Source: Cyanoderma ruficeps (lineage: Eukaryota > Chordata > Aves > Passeriformes > Timaliidae). From it: 64,000 bases of DNA. How positions within the stretch are numbered: the first letter of the stretch is position 1; each line of letters begins with the position of its first letter. Location of the stretch: the NCBI GenBank assembly GCA_008694505.1, contig VZDJ01004556.1, positions 77,041 through 141,040 on the forward strand, read 5' to 3'. The notes under the pieces were generated by a model. It did not search any database, was not told the DNA's origin, and saw only the letters and a list, made by a program, of their open reading frames with translations. Shown here in pieces: positions 1 to 11,720 of the stretch. The position numbers were made by a program, and so were the translations under genes.

Positions 1-384
1 ATTTTGTTGAGAATGTAATTTGAATATTGTTTGACACCTGCTCCCTGCAGTCAGCTACTCAGCACAGAGCATTTTCAAGGGGTTTTGAGTGAGGTTCCAG
101 ATCTACTAACATATTTCAGGGACTTCATTTAAGAAGTAGAAATGGCAGTTTCAAGACACACTTGGCAATTCTTCCCAGGTAAATAAAGGGAAACACCACC
201 AGAACGCATGTGCTGCACACACCTGTGTGCTCAGGGACCCAGGAAAACCACAGAGCAAATGTGTGAGCAAAAGGGGGGGCCTAAGGAAGAGGCTGAAGTT
301 TTCAACTTGTCCCGGTGCAGCTTCTGTGACATTAAATACAAGAAAAAAAAAATTCAGATTACTTTTCATTCTTTCATGTCTAGG
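1..384. other. Unannotated intronic sequence
   Basis: AT-rich non-coding sequence. I see no domain, RNA gene or defined repeat before the ERVL-like element begins. Confidence 0.5.
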
Positions 385-790
385 AGAAAAGATATCCCAA
401 GAGTTCTGTGGGATCTTACCCCCTGGATACTCTCCAGATGGCTGTGGTGGGTTGCTGGCTGTGCTCAGCTCATCACACATTGTCTCTGCTGCTCCTTCCC
501 CTGCTCCAGTGTGGGATCCTTCCATGGGAGACACTCTTCCATGAAATTCTCCAACATGGGTCCTTCCCACAGGCTGCAGTTCTTCACAAGCTGCTCCAGC
601 ATGGATCCCTTTCCATGGGGTGCAGTCCTTCAGAATCAGGCTGCTCCAGCATGGGTCCCCTGCAGGATCACAAGTCCTGCTAGGCTCCTGCTCCAGTGTG
701 GGCTTCCCATGGGCTCTCAGCCTCCTTCAAGTTCCTCCAGGGGATGCAGGGGCACCCTTGCCTCACCACCTCCCACTACCAAAACCTGAC
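385..790 (-). mobile_element. ERVL-like interspersed repeat with degenerate internal units
   Basis: The stretch is built from imperfect repeats around the phrase ctgctccagcatgggtcc, alternating with ccatgggctgcagtcc-type phrases. Read on the minus strand this becomes the tggagcag / cccatggaagga pattern that I recall as a high-copy avian ERVL-related LTR or internal sequence. Open frames on both strands here (for example about 208-789) come from the low-complexity GC-rich pattern and are not genes. The family name is from memory and the edges are approximate. Confidence 0.45.
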
Positions 791-1114
791 CACATTCAAC
801 AACTGAACTCAACTCACACTGCTGCAACTCCTTACAGCAAAATAGGATTTCCCCCTCTCCCAGCTGTGAAGTTAACCTGGTGATAATGACCACTGTCAGT
901 CCAAAGCACTTTATCTCAAAAGGATCATTCATACAATATTTTCACCTAATCAGTGGCTCTTCCAGTCCTTTAAAAATCAGAGCATTCTTCCAAAAATACT
1001 CTCCTGAAATGTACGAAAACTGTACATGTGAAACACCTGATGCCTTAAGTTTTAGCTTTCATGTTTTTCAGATTCTGTGCTGCCTAGGGGTGTAGTTCTG
1101 AGCCTCATATTAAG

Positions 1115-1490
1115 TGTTGGTCAGCTCTCTTCAGAGTAGCTAGAAAAAACAAATCCTTTTCCTGCTGAAGACCAAGGACAACTTTCAGGCCCAAAAGCAT
1201 AAACAACGGTGGACTGAAGGGAAAAACAAGAAGGATGAGACCTCACAACCTGAAGCTGTAACTGGACAATTAAACCTCAATATGCAAATGGACCAAAACT
1301 TATAAAAATGTAAGATCTCGTGACCGGTCAGCCATTTTGTGACCATTCTTAGTCCACCTTAGGTGTAGCCCTGGTCAGGCCCTGTCCTGCCCAAGGTGCC
1401 AAGGTGCATCCTAAAGGCCTTTCAATAAATACCTACTTTATTCTCTAGCTCTGTCCAGTCTGTTTCAGGTCAGCCTTCCCAAGGCATCAC
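1115..1490 (+). mobile_element. Solo LTR-like element of an endogenous retrovirus
   Basis: LTR-type architecture is visible. It has a TG-type start near 1115, an octamer ATGCAAAT at 1282-1289, a TATA box (ttataaaaa, 1300-1308), the palindrome GACCGGTC shortly after it, a polyadenylation signal AATAAA at 1424-1429, and an end near ...ggcatca at 1489. The TATA to AATAAA spacing of about 120 bases fits an R region. No gag, pol or env sequence follows, so it is either a solo LTR or a fragment. I could not find a clean target-site duplication at the guessed ends, so they may be off by tens of bases. The sequence resembles LTRs common in songbird genomes. Confidence 0.6.
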
Positions 1491-4364
1491 ACCTGTGAAG
1501 ATGCTGGGAGGATGGCACAGCACAGCCAGGGATGTACCCAGAGCATTCCCTGAGAACAGGTCCCTCCCTGTCTTTCCAAAAAGCAAGTAGCCATGAGCCA
1601 TTTATCTTAATGAATTAAAAGCATAATTATTGTAATTATGTCTTTCTTTTATTTCAGTTTCTTAATCTGTTTTCAACTACCCTGGTTTATTTGCTTCAGT
1701 TATGTGGTTTTTGGTTTTTTTTGTGCTAACTCAGTGTTTGTCTGGAGGGATTCAGAGAACACACTGAAGGTGGAGCCTTCTTTCCTCACAAAAGACTTAA
1801 AATAAGAGGCATGCAGGATTCACACACACAGTACTGCAAGGGAACAGGAACCCAGCAAAATCAGAGATATACTTTAATTCAACACTGTCTGAAGTGTATC
1901 AAGTCCTTTGAAAGGCCATAATCTGCAAAATTAGGTCAAAGATCTATCTGCACTTCAGAGACCTTTATACTCAAGATCTATCTGCACTTCAGAGACCTTT
2001 ATACTCATAACTGGCAGAAGGAAAATTGTACTAAGCCAAAAATATGCTTTAAGTTAGTACATTCACCATACCAAATACATGTGCATGAGCTTTAGTTATA
2101 ACCCTAACTGTATTTATAAGACTTCCACTAACTGCTTTTATATCCATGTATATATAATAGGCATATATAAATCAGAGCATGTATTTTCTCAAGTTCTCAT
2201 CTCACCTATGAATACTTTGCTCTTCTCTTCAATAAAACAAAATTAACAAAATTAAAACTTATGGATTAAAAAATAGATAAAGTGTTTTTACAGACAAAAT
2301 AATACTTGTTAAGCTCCTTATAAAAATTGGAATAAATGATGAGGGAGCGAATGCAAATGATCTGACCAGAAGTAGTAGAGATGGAGACTTCTGGAATACA
2401 ATACACTTAAATGAAGCACACATGCACATTAAGTCCAGAACACAATGCCATGACACATGCAGGACCAGAATGGGAAGGTGGTGACTAACCTGGCCTCCAA
2501 GGTTAACAGAACTGGGCACAGAGCACAATCTAATGATAATGTGAGTTATTACAGAGACAAGATGGAGTATCCAATTCCCCAGTGTGTATGTGCATGTACA
2601 TGCACACGTACATCTGTAAATACATGCTTTACAAACCTATTACTGCTTTTCACCAGCCTCTCAAAAAGTATTCAGATTAATTAATAATTAGGTTTCCAAA
2701 TCTCTCATTGTTCCTCTTTGCTGCTGTGGCTCAATACAGACATCATTACTTCTCCACCAGAGTAGTGATTCTGTTCATCATGCCTGAAACAACTACAGCA
2801 CGGAGATTAACTACAATCTATATCCACATAAATCATTGAATAAATGAATCATGAAATTAATATGTAAATTGTGTGTTTAACCTCTATTTATACAGCATTG
2901 TCTGTCACCATGTAGTAAATCTAAAACTAATTGCAAATTCACAACTCTGCAAAAAGAACACCATGGTAAAAGCTTGACATATTTATTAACTAAATGTTGA
3001 ACTACATTGAGTAAGTAATTAAGAGTCATGCCAGAACAGGGAGAGGAAATTATATTTAAGCACAGATGTCACCTGTATGAAATGGCTAAAACTATTTTAA
3101 ATTAGATTTTGATATTAATCAAAGAATACTCCTATTTAATTTTTGACAGACAAATCAGTTTTCATTTATTCATAATTCCATTAAATACTCCATTTTTAAA
3201 CCTGAATGTCATGTCCATTCTCAGTCTGGTATGTTCCTTTTAATATGTCTCTTAAAAGGAAACATGAAGAAGAAAACAGTAAGGTTAAATGGTAATAAAA
3301 TCTTCCTACACTATAGACAAAACACCCTCAAAGGACCAGAAAAATTATTTTATATTAGGTTAAATTCTGTTATTTATTTCTTTGATACATAAAGAACAGA
3401 ATGCAAGCCTTAAGATACCATAGCTAATTTCATTTCTACGTATTTCCAGTGCTTTCTAATGAAAGGCACCTCCCGTTGGATGATCATGGAAGGTCCCCAG
3501 CTGCATGCACCAACACAGAGATCCTTCCTAAGCCTGATTTTGTTCTAGAATTGCAATGTATTTAAGACATATACCATCAAAATAGATGTTATATGAAAGC
3601 ATCTGCACAAATGTGTCTGTAGCTTCCCAACAGGTGCTGAGAGAACAAAAGGGAAGGGAGATGTTCTCCCTTCAGGCAGCCAAGACTAATCCCATGGCAC
3701 AAGGTAAGTGATGCTCATCAGGAGTACCCACTGCTGCCAAACAAAAACTTCATCGTGGAATTCCTAACATTAACCCTTTTTTCTTAAAATCCTCAGCTGC
3801 TGAAACTGAGCAAATATAGTAAGAATCAACAGAAAATAGAAGAAATTATATCTGTCTATGAAATCAGACTGGCCATATGCCACCTCACTTCTTTGCTTAT
3901 TTTTTTACCTTCAACAGGTCAATACAGGTACCCTACATGTTCAATTCCCAAGCAGGATGTGAGCACAAGGCAGGTTCATAACCGTGGAAAAATGAATCCT
4001 TGCGGAATATTAGAACAGCAGAGTGAAATCAATTATATAATAAATATGTACTTTAAAACACAGCAACTGGCCGACTGGGCAAACCTCCTTTCTTAACAGG
4101 CACTATAAATTTGAAAAATATTCTGAGTAAATTCCAGTGGATTCAAATGGAAAATGCACCCTACTAGGGAAGCAAGTGTCTGATTCCAGCAAAAAGGGTG
4201 AGATCCTGAAATAGCCAAGACTGATGAGAAAACTCACACAGAATTTTATGCACTTGTTTCCAGGCTTTTAGTAAAGATAAAACTCAGACAAAGCAGATAA
4301 ATTTTATTTCATATGGAATTTATAGACTTAAGCTGTACCCTCATGGCAAATTCATCCTGCCCAC
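1491..4364. other. AT-rich intron, no recognised gene
   Basis: No coding domain, RNA gene or dispersed repeat is recognised apart from the short tandem duplication at 1940-2007. Short frames here contain no motif. Confidence 0.5.
1940..2007. repeat. Perfect 34-bp tandem duplication
   Basis: A 34-base unit beginning agatctatctgcacttcag occurs twice with no gap (1940-1973 and 1974-2007), and the copies are identical. Identity implies a recent event, for example replication slippage, so it may be polymorphic. Confidence 0.95.
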
Positions 4365-4560
4365 AGCGCTCCTCACACTGTGCCTGATGAGGCTACACGA
4401 GCATTAGGATCCCCATCCCACAACCTGCACAGCAGAGCCACAAAGAGATGAGGTGATTTGTCCAAGGTCACCACATGAATCATTTCCAGGGCCAGCAATG
4501 AGACCCAAGTTCCTCAACTCCCGGTTCTGGCAACTAGACCATGATGCCTTTAACTGTATT
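4365..4560 (+). mobile_element. MIR-like ancient SINE
   Basis: The order of blocks matches the MIR family: a core with gatgaggctac and atccccatcccaca, then gatgaggtgatttgtccaagg, tcaccacatg, and a tail in which gagacccaagttcct matches the MIR 'gaacccaggtcct' region, followed by gaccatgatgcc. MIR elements are old amniote insertions, so a readable copy in a bird genome is well preserved. Divergence from the remembered consensus is substantial. A short open frame over it (4453-4824) is not a gene. Confidence 0.65.
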
Positions 4561-5356
4561 ACAGCAAACTATTCCTCGTGTCATCAATCTCGGCTCCAGA
4601 AGCACTCTAAATCACTCAAGGATTATGACATTTTTATGGGAGGACAACACTTCATTACAGGCCTAAGAACTTGGGAGGAAGAGCAGGAAAAATTCCCAAA
4701 GCTGCTGAGAAAATCTCAGAAGCTACACTGGAAAGCAACTGCCCATAACGACAAAACACAGAAACTGCTGTTTCCTATTCGCTATTTCTTATCCATTTAT
4801 CCATCTATTTTCCACAATTTTTAGCAGTTTCAGGGACACAGAGAAGAGAAATAGCAGCCTGTGCCCCATGTCCCATGGCTAAAATGAACAGTGGCTATAA
4901 CACAGCTTAGAAGGAGAATTTGAACAAGATATGGGATTTTTCCTAAATTATGAATTAATTGCTGCAATCATGTACAAGTTTTCCAAAGTTTTAAAATAAT
5001 TTAAATAAAATATCCTTTTTTTTTTTCTCACAGTAGATAATTTCATTGCATGAAACACAATACAAAAAGCTGCAGGAAAACAACATGGCCCAAACAGCAA
5101 ATCATTCTTACAGCAGGTTTTGACAATTTACTGAGAGAAAAATTGCAGAAATCATTACAACAGGCACTAAAAAATGCAAAATACATATTTCAGCATAGCT
5201 ATTCCTTAGATACATGAAAAAAAATCAGGAGAGAAGGGTTACTCTCTTCATGGGCTGTTCTCCCATGTTTAAGTGTTTGAACTACACTGTCAAACAAATA
5301 AGCACAGGAAATTAAGCAATAATAAATTGATATATTGTAATGAATCTCTCCAAAAA
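4561..5356. other. Intronic sequence, nothing recognised
   Basis: AT-rich, with a run of T near 5017-5026. No repeat family or exon recognised. Confidence 0.5.
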
Positions 5357-5450
5357 CTGTCTGGACATGGTTCTGGACACCCTGCTTGAGCAGGAGTTTA
5401 GACAGGATGAACTCCAGAAGTCCTTTCCAACATCATCCTCTCTGTGACTC
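5357..5450 (+). mobile_element. CR1 LINE 3' end fragment
   Basis: The segment runs ctggacaccctgcttgagcag, then gatgaactccagaagtcc, then tttccaacatcatcctctct, then tgtgactc. This is the order of the terminal bases of CR1, whose consensus has 'gatgacctccagaggtcccttccaacct' and ends in ATTCTATG-like octamers. It is strongly 5'-truncated, as is typical for CR1, and moderately diverged. Confidence 0.75.
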
Positions 5451-7597
5451 TTTTTTTCCATTCCCTATCATTCCAGCTCATCTGCTGGGTGGCTTTAACC
5501 AAACTTTTTCAGTTCCCTCTCCATAAACTGCAAATGCCTGGATCCCTTTAAAATGAGGCCTGTTACTTAGCTGAAGTGTGGTCTCCCCTCCTGGGATGCT
5601 GCCTGATTTGAATGAAATTGTCCTTTATTTCACTCTAATCTGAATGCTGCTTCCTCTCTCGCGCAGGTAGAAAGGAGAAGGAAAGATAAACAACAGAATG
5701 CTAATATTCCAACATCCATTAAGCTGAGCTTGTTCTCATCTTCTAATGAGAAAAAAGAGAAAAAAATTTCCCCCCCTTCCTGAAAAAACAGCCTGACAAA
5801 CCAAAGGTCACTGCAGACTGTGAGGTTCACTGTGGAAGCAGCAGACTGTGCATGTGCAACAAATAACTCAACATCCCACTGGGCACAGGAGGGCTTCAAA
5901 TGTTACTCATAATGGAGTCAGAACATACAGATTAGACAAACAAAAAAGGCAAGGCACAATGTAAAAGAAGTACGTGTAACAGCAAACACAAATAAGCAAA
6001 CATCTTGGGAGGAACGAATGGGGTGGTTACAAGCATCTGAGATCTCTGATGAGACAAACAGTAGTTGTTGAAGAGACTAAAGCAGAAGAGATGGTGCAGA
6101 CAGTGCAGGGAGGGCAGAAAACCTTTCAAGTTGTGGAGAAAAAATAAAAAGAATATATGTCTGCAAACATTCAGCAAATGCAGCTGAGGTGAAGGTAGGA
6201 GCATGCTAGCAGAGCCTTCCTGGAGGAGCTGCCTCTCTGCTCCCAACTGCACTGACAGCAAGTCCCCAACAGCAGAGCACAAAGAGCCACATCTGGTTCC
6301 AAGGAACAGGAATTATCTGGACAGGTGTGGAGCTCCTTGCAAAGCCTCGACCATCTATGCCCCCAGGACAGGCAAGGACCTTCCTGGAGCAGCTGTAATG
6401 ATCTGAGTTCTAAAAGGAACCAGAGTTTTCCCTCACTTGTCTACACTATTCCTTCTTGGTATCTTTTAGAGCCTCTTTTAATCAACTCCATTATTTTGTC
6501 TGGTCTACTGTTTGAGATTTAGCAGTCATCTTACATGATTTAATATACTTCACAAATTTCCATCCCATTTCAATTATTCGAGTCTCTCAAGTTACCAAAT
6601 TGTCATTTTTATTCTTCTGAATATTGGCAATATTTTCTTATATCTGTCATCAGCAAACCGTACTACCACACATCCACTCTGTGTCTAGGTGACCATTAAA
6701 AATATTAAATAAGATCAGACACAAAGAAAACCTTGAAAACTCAATCAAGTAACCTTTCTTAAGTCAGATAATTTCAAACTACATTGAACATGCTTACGCT
6801 GCTTTCCCCATTTTTTGCCAACCTGTCCAGGAATTTCCTTAACTACATGCTCTAAAGAAGTCCAGACAGCAATGGCAGCCTTTCTTTGCCTAGAAAAATC
6901 AGTAACCTTAGCAAACACAGCTATTAAGTCAGCTTTACATAGCCTACCCATGGAAAAATCAGAGGACATTGTGTCCAACTATCCACTTTTCTGCCTGGTT
7001 CGAATTATATTTAATAACAAAGTGTGTTTCAAGTTCCCCTTTGCAAATTAGATGAATTATGACCTCTAAATTTTCCATGTTTCCTACTGTGAAATCTATA
7101 TTGATAAGCTACCTAAACTTAATAAAAGCTCATACAAATTTGGCAAGGTAAATTAAGCTATGTTCACATATCTGCCCTTACTGGGGCATAAGAAGGATCC
7201 ACAGTATTTGCTGACCAGGGCAGCCAAACCCTGAAGCAGCTCAGGACTCCCAAAGCATTTTGAACAAGGGCAGAAGGATTTCAAGTAAACCCTGAGGCAG
7301 AGCTTCTTCACACCAGACACAAGATAAACCTAAGCTGAGCACAGGATGCAGAAATAAATGGCAGCAAAGGCAGGGGGAGCACAGCGGCATCCACAGCCAG
7401 CTTCCACAAGCACTGCCTGTGTGCCAGGGGCTGATCCTCAAAGTTCTCAGACACCCAAGTCCCAGACAAACCCCACAATCTTTTTTTACTGCACTTCAGA
7501 CCTCTTTGGAAACTGCTGATCCTCAGCTTCCCTTCTGGGGCAGAAGGGCCTGGATCACCACACCATCCTCATTCTGTATCACAATCCAAAGGCAATG
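5451..7597. other. Intronic sequence, nothing recognised
   Basis: Mixed AT-rich sequence with a slightly GC-richer part at 7200-7450. No exon, RNA gene or repeat family is recognised, and open frames on both strands are short and motif-free. Confidence 0.5.
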
Positions 7598-7770
7598 AAG
7601 AAATCACAGAACCAATGAGGCTGGAGAAGACCTCTGAGACCTTCAGGTCCAACCTGTGAGCGACGCCGACCTTGTCATCCAGCCCACAGCATTGAGTGCC
7701 ACATCCAGGCATTCCTTGGACACCTCCAGGGATGGGGACTCCATGAGCTGTCACCACCCTCGACCTCACT
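7598..7770 (-). mobile_element. CR1 LINE 3' fragment, antisense
   Basis: Starts with aatcacagaaccaatgaggctggagaagacctctgag, continues with a gtccaacctgtgagcgacgcc block and ends in cattccttggacacctcc plus gatgggga. This is the standard antisense order of the CR1 3' region. The 3' end of the element is at the left edge. Confidence 0.85.
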
Positions 7771-7859
7771 TTCCACACTGAAATTTAGAGCAGCCCATCA
7801 CTCCAGCAGCCAGATGAAAGGCACCGGGGAGGGGAGGGAGGAGAGGCCATAAAGCAGCT

Positions 7860-8450
7860 TCTTTCTGCCCTGCATATGGCCAAGATTGCCAGAGTGCCGT
7901 TTTTCAAACCACTAATGGCTCTGATATTGTTTCCACAAGAGATTTACGTTAAAAAAGATAACTTTCCTCACTTTTGCTTTTCATTCGTGGCCCCTCCTTT
8001 CCCCTGCCCGACATTTCATTCTGGGAGGGAGAGGGAGCTGCTCATTCCCGCGGCAGCCCAGAACAATCTCAGATTTATAACGTGCGAGGAGCCCATCAGG
8101 GTGATGGAGCAATCTTTCCAGCAGACATCTCTCCATTACTGGAGCTGATGCCTCCCTGCCCCGCTGCCACTGCTGGACGGATCTGTCAGCCCCAACAGGG
8201 GGGCTCCGGGCCCCGCCAGCCCCCTCACCCATCTGTCATCTTTATCTCAGCCAGCTCTCTGCAGCTCCTCTTCAACTCTTCACGTGCAGCTTCACCGTTT
8301 TTTTTTAATTTTTTTTTTTCCCCCCCAAACAAAACGTTCGAATGAAAAGGCGCATTTCCAACTCCCGCGTCTTATGTGACTTTATTTTCTGCCTTATTTT
8401 ATGATGGAGTTATTTTAGTTTTTATGAAAGGAAATAATGGGTGAAGATGA
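7860..8450. promoter_or_regulatory. Candidate conserved non-coding element with raised GC
   Basis: Repeat-free sequence between a CR1 fragment and AT-rich intron. GC and CpG content are above the surroundings over about 8000-8240 (cccgcggcagcc, aacgtgcgagg), followed by T and C runs at 8299-8326 and then the CpG-bearing aaaacgttcgaatg. The composition and lack of mobile-element sequence suggest a selected regulatory element. No alignment was available, so this is an inference. Confidence 0.3.
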
Positions 8451-10379
8451 AGGCTTCATTCCACTGTGCTGACAACATACTGGTGGAGAAATGGTGCAGT
8501 TAATAATGTAAACTTGATGTATGTAAGCACAGCTGGTTTGGGAACATCTTTTCAGTAGCACTAATTTATACTTTGCCTTTATTTTGTGTTTTGGTTTATG
8601 ATTTTGATTAGCCACTAAAATGAGCTCTCTTAATTGCTTTCTGCTAAACTGCTTAAAAGCAAGAAAAAAAAAAATCACCAAAACCCACCCCACCCCTAGA
8701 AATTGAAACCATGCAACCTGTTTTACTTTATATTAGACTTTTACTATGTTGTCACATTCAAAAATCAAAAACGAATATTAAAGGCTGGCAGATACCCTCC
8801 TTCCTTCTGAAGGAACAGGAAAAAGAGAGGGGAAATCCCAAATCCTCAGCAGCATTTACTCATTAGCAATTTTATAATCCTGTATCACACAAACTTCTAT
8901 CAGTGATCTACTTTAGGTTTTGCATCTTAATTCAAGGTTTGATGCCCAAAGTATATATTATTACCAGTATTAAATGCTTACTCCTTTCATTTCCTGTCTC
9001 CCAGCACTCCCTAAATTCATTATGCATTTACTTATCACAAAAAAGGCAAACACAGCGCAGGGAGGAAAAAAAAAACATCAGAAGAGAGTGGGAGATGCCT
9101 TAGAGAGTCATACATTAATACACAGCCTCTTTGCGTTCCTGAACAGACACTTAACACATTTAATATTTACTTCTTCTGACACAACTGCTTTCAAACTCTG
9201 CTTTCTATGACTACTTTTATTTTAAATTTAAACCACAGACTGCTGTGAAAGGTTGTCAGAAATTTTTGTATTTTATCAAAAATACAGGAATCGACAAAGG
9301 CCACATGCAAGCTGCTCTTGGTAAATAAATTAGTTAATACTACTTCTGAAAGTAGTACTGAATAGAGTATTGAGGCTACCACATCTGAAATAGTAACTGC
9401 AGAATTAGAAACACGCAATTAAGCTAAAACAAAGGTTGCCACTTACAAACAAAGGTTTTTTTTTCATTGAAACAAACTTGCAACACTGAAAATAGGCTTT
9501 TTACCTTTTCAAAGATCTCTTCTCAGCACTTTTTACCCTAGGGGTGCCCAACTGGATACCCCAAAATCATCATCAGCTGTTCTTTTCCTTAACAAAAGGG
9601 ATTCATGGCAACACATGTCATACTTCCAAGGTTATTTTCCACAGACAAAACACCACAAATATTTCCAAAAATACTCCAAATATTTCCACAAAGAAGATCT
9701 GGGAGTATCTCCACTCCTACATACCTCAAACTCATATTCTGAAAGTTGGTTTCCAACACAGCAACTAAGAAAAGGCCAGAACACTTCATGAGAAATGCTC
9801 AGCAACTGGAAAATTCACAGCACCATCACTGCAAACTCCCGCTGTCTGGGGCAGAACAGAATTTGTGAATCTGCCCTTTGTTGAAATTCAGTGGAAAAAC
9901 TCTTCCAGCCTCTTCCTTCATGGAAGTTACCTGATTTAAAGAGGGACTGCTCTTTGTATTATCTCTGAAGTAAAGTGACAGTCGTCAGGCTTCTACAGTG
10001 GCACTGCCAGGATCAGTGCCACAGTCTCAGGTGTTAATGCTTGATCTACCTTTAAAAGCAAATATAAAAACTCAAAAAGATCAATATTATTAGTTTCTTA
10101 TTCCATGTTAAATTACTGTGAATTTCCTACATTTTTACAGAATTCATCAGTGGAATTAAGCATAGCCCAAAAATGTTAATGCTGAACAGCACATCCCTCA
10201 CTTGCAAACTGTCAGACTCCTGCAAAATGTGCAGATCGACCATAAAAACACATCAGAAAATTATTCACAATCTATTTTGCAGCCAACTCAACTAACTTCT
10301 GCAAGAAAAACATTTAGTCAGTATTAAAAAGCAGAAAGCACCTTACATTTTGATTAATTTGATACTCCTGTATTATGCA
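8451..10379. other. AT-rich intron, nothing recognised
   Basis: No exon, RNA gene or repeat family recognised. It contains several A runs (about 8664-8675 and 9067-9076). Confidence 0.5.
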
Positions 10380-10600
10380 TAAAGCCACTCATTCATTTTG
10401 CCCTGCAAACTATTCTTATCCAAGACCAGATACGATCAGAGTGAAGCAGTGAAACATTTTATTAAAGTAAACACAATCCCAGTGGAACATGCTCGTTATG
10501 GAAATACACCGGCGGCTGCTAAAAAATGGGCCATTTCATATGGATGTAATAAATATTTCCACAGACATCTATCTACTGCTCTTTCAAAGTTTTAAATGCA
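10380..10600. promoter_or_regulatory. Candidate conserved non-coding element
   Basis: Repeat-free and of balanced composition, with CpGs inside AT-rich surroundings (gatacgatcag, caccggcggc). It also has homeobox/TEAD-like words such as tggaatgtaata-type and aataaatat. It reads as unique and non-decayed, but constraint is only inferred. Confidence 0.25.
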
Positions 10601-11019
10601 GAACTATCAAGAAGCTTTTCCTGGTGTCTGCCTAAGCAGATGTCAGTCACCTACCACATTTCAGACATTTAAAAAGCATTCCAACGGGAAACAAGAACAA
10701 GGTAATAAGGTAGGGAGCTTGTGTGCAGGCTTCTTCCCAACTGAGCACAAAGCTCACCCCTTCTTATGGAGTCACATTCTGATCCTTCCCTATGGATGGC
10801 GAAGCATCTGCAAAGAAATACCTTTCACAACAACTTATTAAAAAAGGGAACAACTACAAACAAAGCTACGTGCAGTGCTAAGTGCTCTGTGACAACAGAT
10901 GGGCAATGCCAAGTGTCCATTTCACAGCAAGCCACGAGGCTGGAGCTGATCCATCTCCTGAATCTGATGGATGAACTCCCTTAACACATGATAAAAAGAC
11001 AGGTGCTGCCTTCCACCAG

Positions 11020-11720
11020 AAGTTGTGCGGCAGCTTCACACTTGTGGAATGCTCAGGTTACAAGTCAGATTCTTGCTCATACACCCCAAATTCCTCTTTC
11101 GATGAAGCTCTGAGGCTTGTTGTACCTGCTACTGATAGAACTGGACAGGTCATCCTTGAGCAGCCCTTGCCCCTAAGCGAGGAGCTAAAACCAGTTAAAC
11201 AGGAACCAAAGGACATCCAGGGGAACACATTCAGCTCTCATCTGGTCCCGTGTTCCACACCTGCTTTACTTTTGGAGGCCCCAAGTCTGACTCGGGAGTT
11301 TGATCTTCCTTCAGCAAAAGCCATGGCAATGGGTTTGGGGCTGGCTGGCTCTCCACCACGCAGGGATGCACTGGCACACTCTGGAGGTGGAAGATTCCCT
11401 CTCTGGTGACACCCCTCACAGCAGAGTCCCATGGGACGACTCACCCAAGCACTGCCGGCAGGTCTGCACAGCGAAACCCAGGAGCACAACCCCACAAAGG
11501 AACCCACCACACCGTGCCAACACCCGTGACTTGGGAGACCAGTCCCCTACACACCTATCCCCTCCCTCGAGGCAGGAAAGGAGCCTTGATTTTTAGTGCA
11601 AGAAGAAAACTGGGGAAAATGACAGGGACACTGAGGAACAGTGCCAGGCTCAGCCCTGCAACTGCTCATGAGGACTCAACTACAAAACCCTGGAGGAGCC
11701 ACTGTTCACTAAAAGCCTGA
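11020..11720. other. GC-richer intronic tract, unidentified
   Basis: GC content is clearly above the flanks, and overlapping frames exist on both strands (for example 11023-11409 plus, 128 codons). I recognise no domain, signal peptide or family. The plus frame lacks a convincing splice context. It could be an old repeat, a regulatory tract or the relic of a retrocopy, and I do not call a gene. Confidence 0.35.

Noticed and set aside
208..789. Plus-strand frame of 193 codons
   Set aside because: It lies on a degenerate interspersed repeat, and the Ser/Cys/Pro-rich translation reflects the repeat units.
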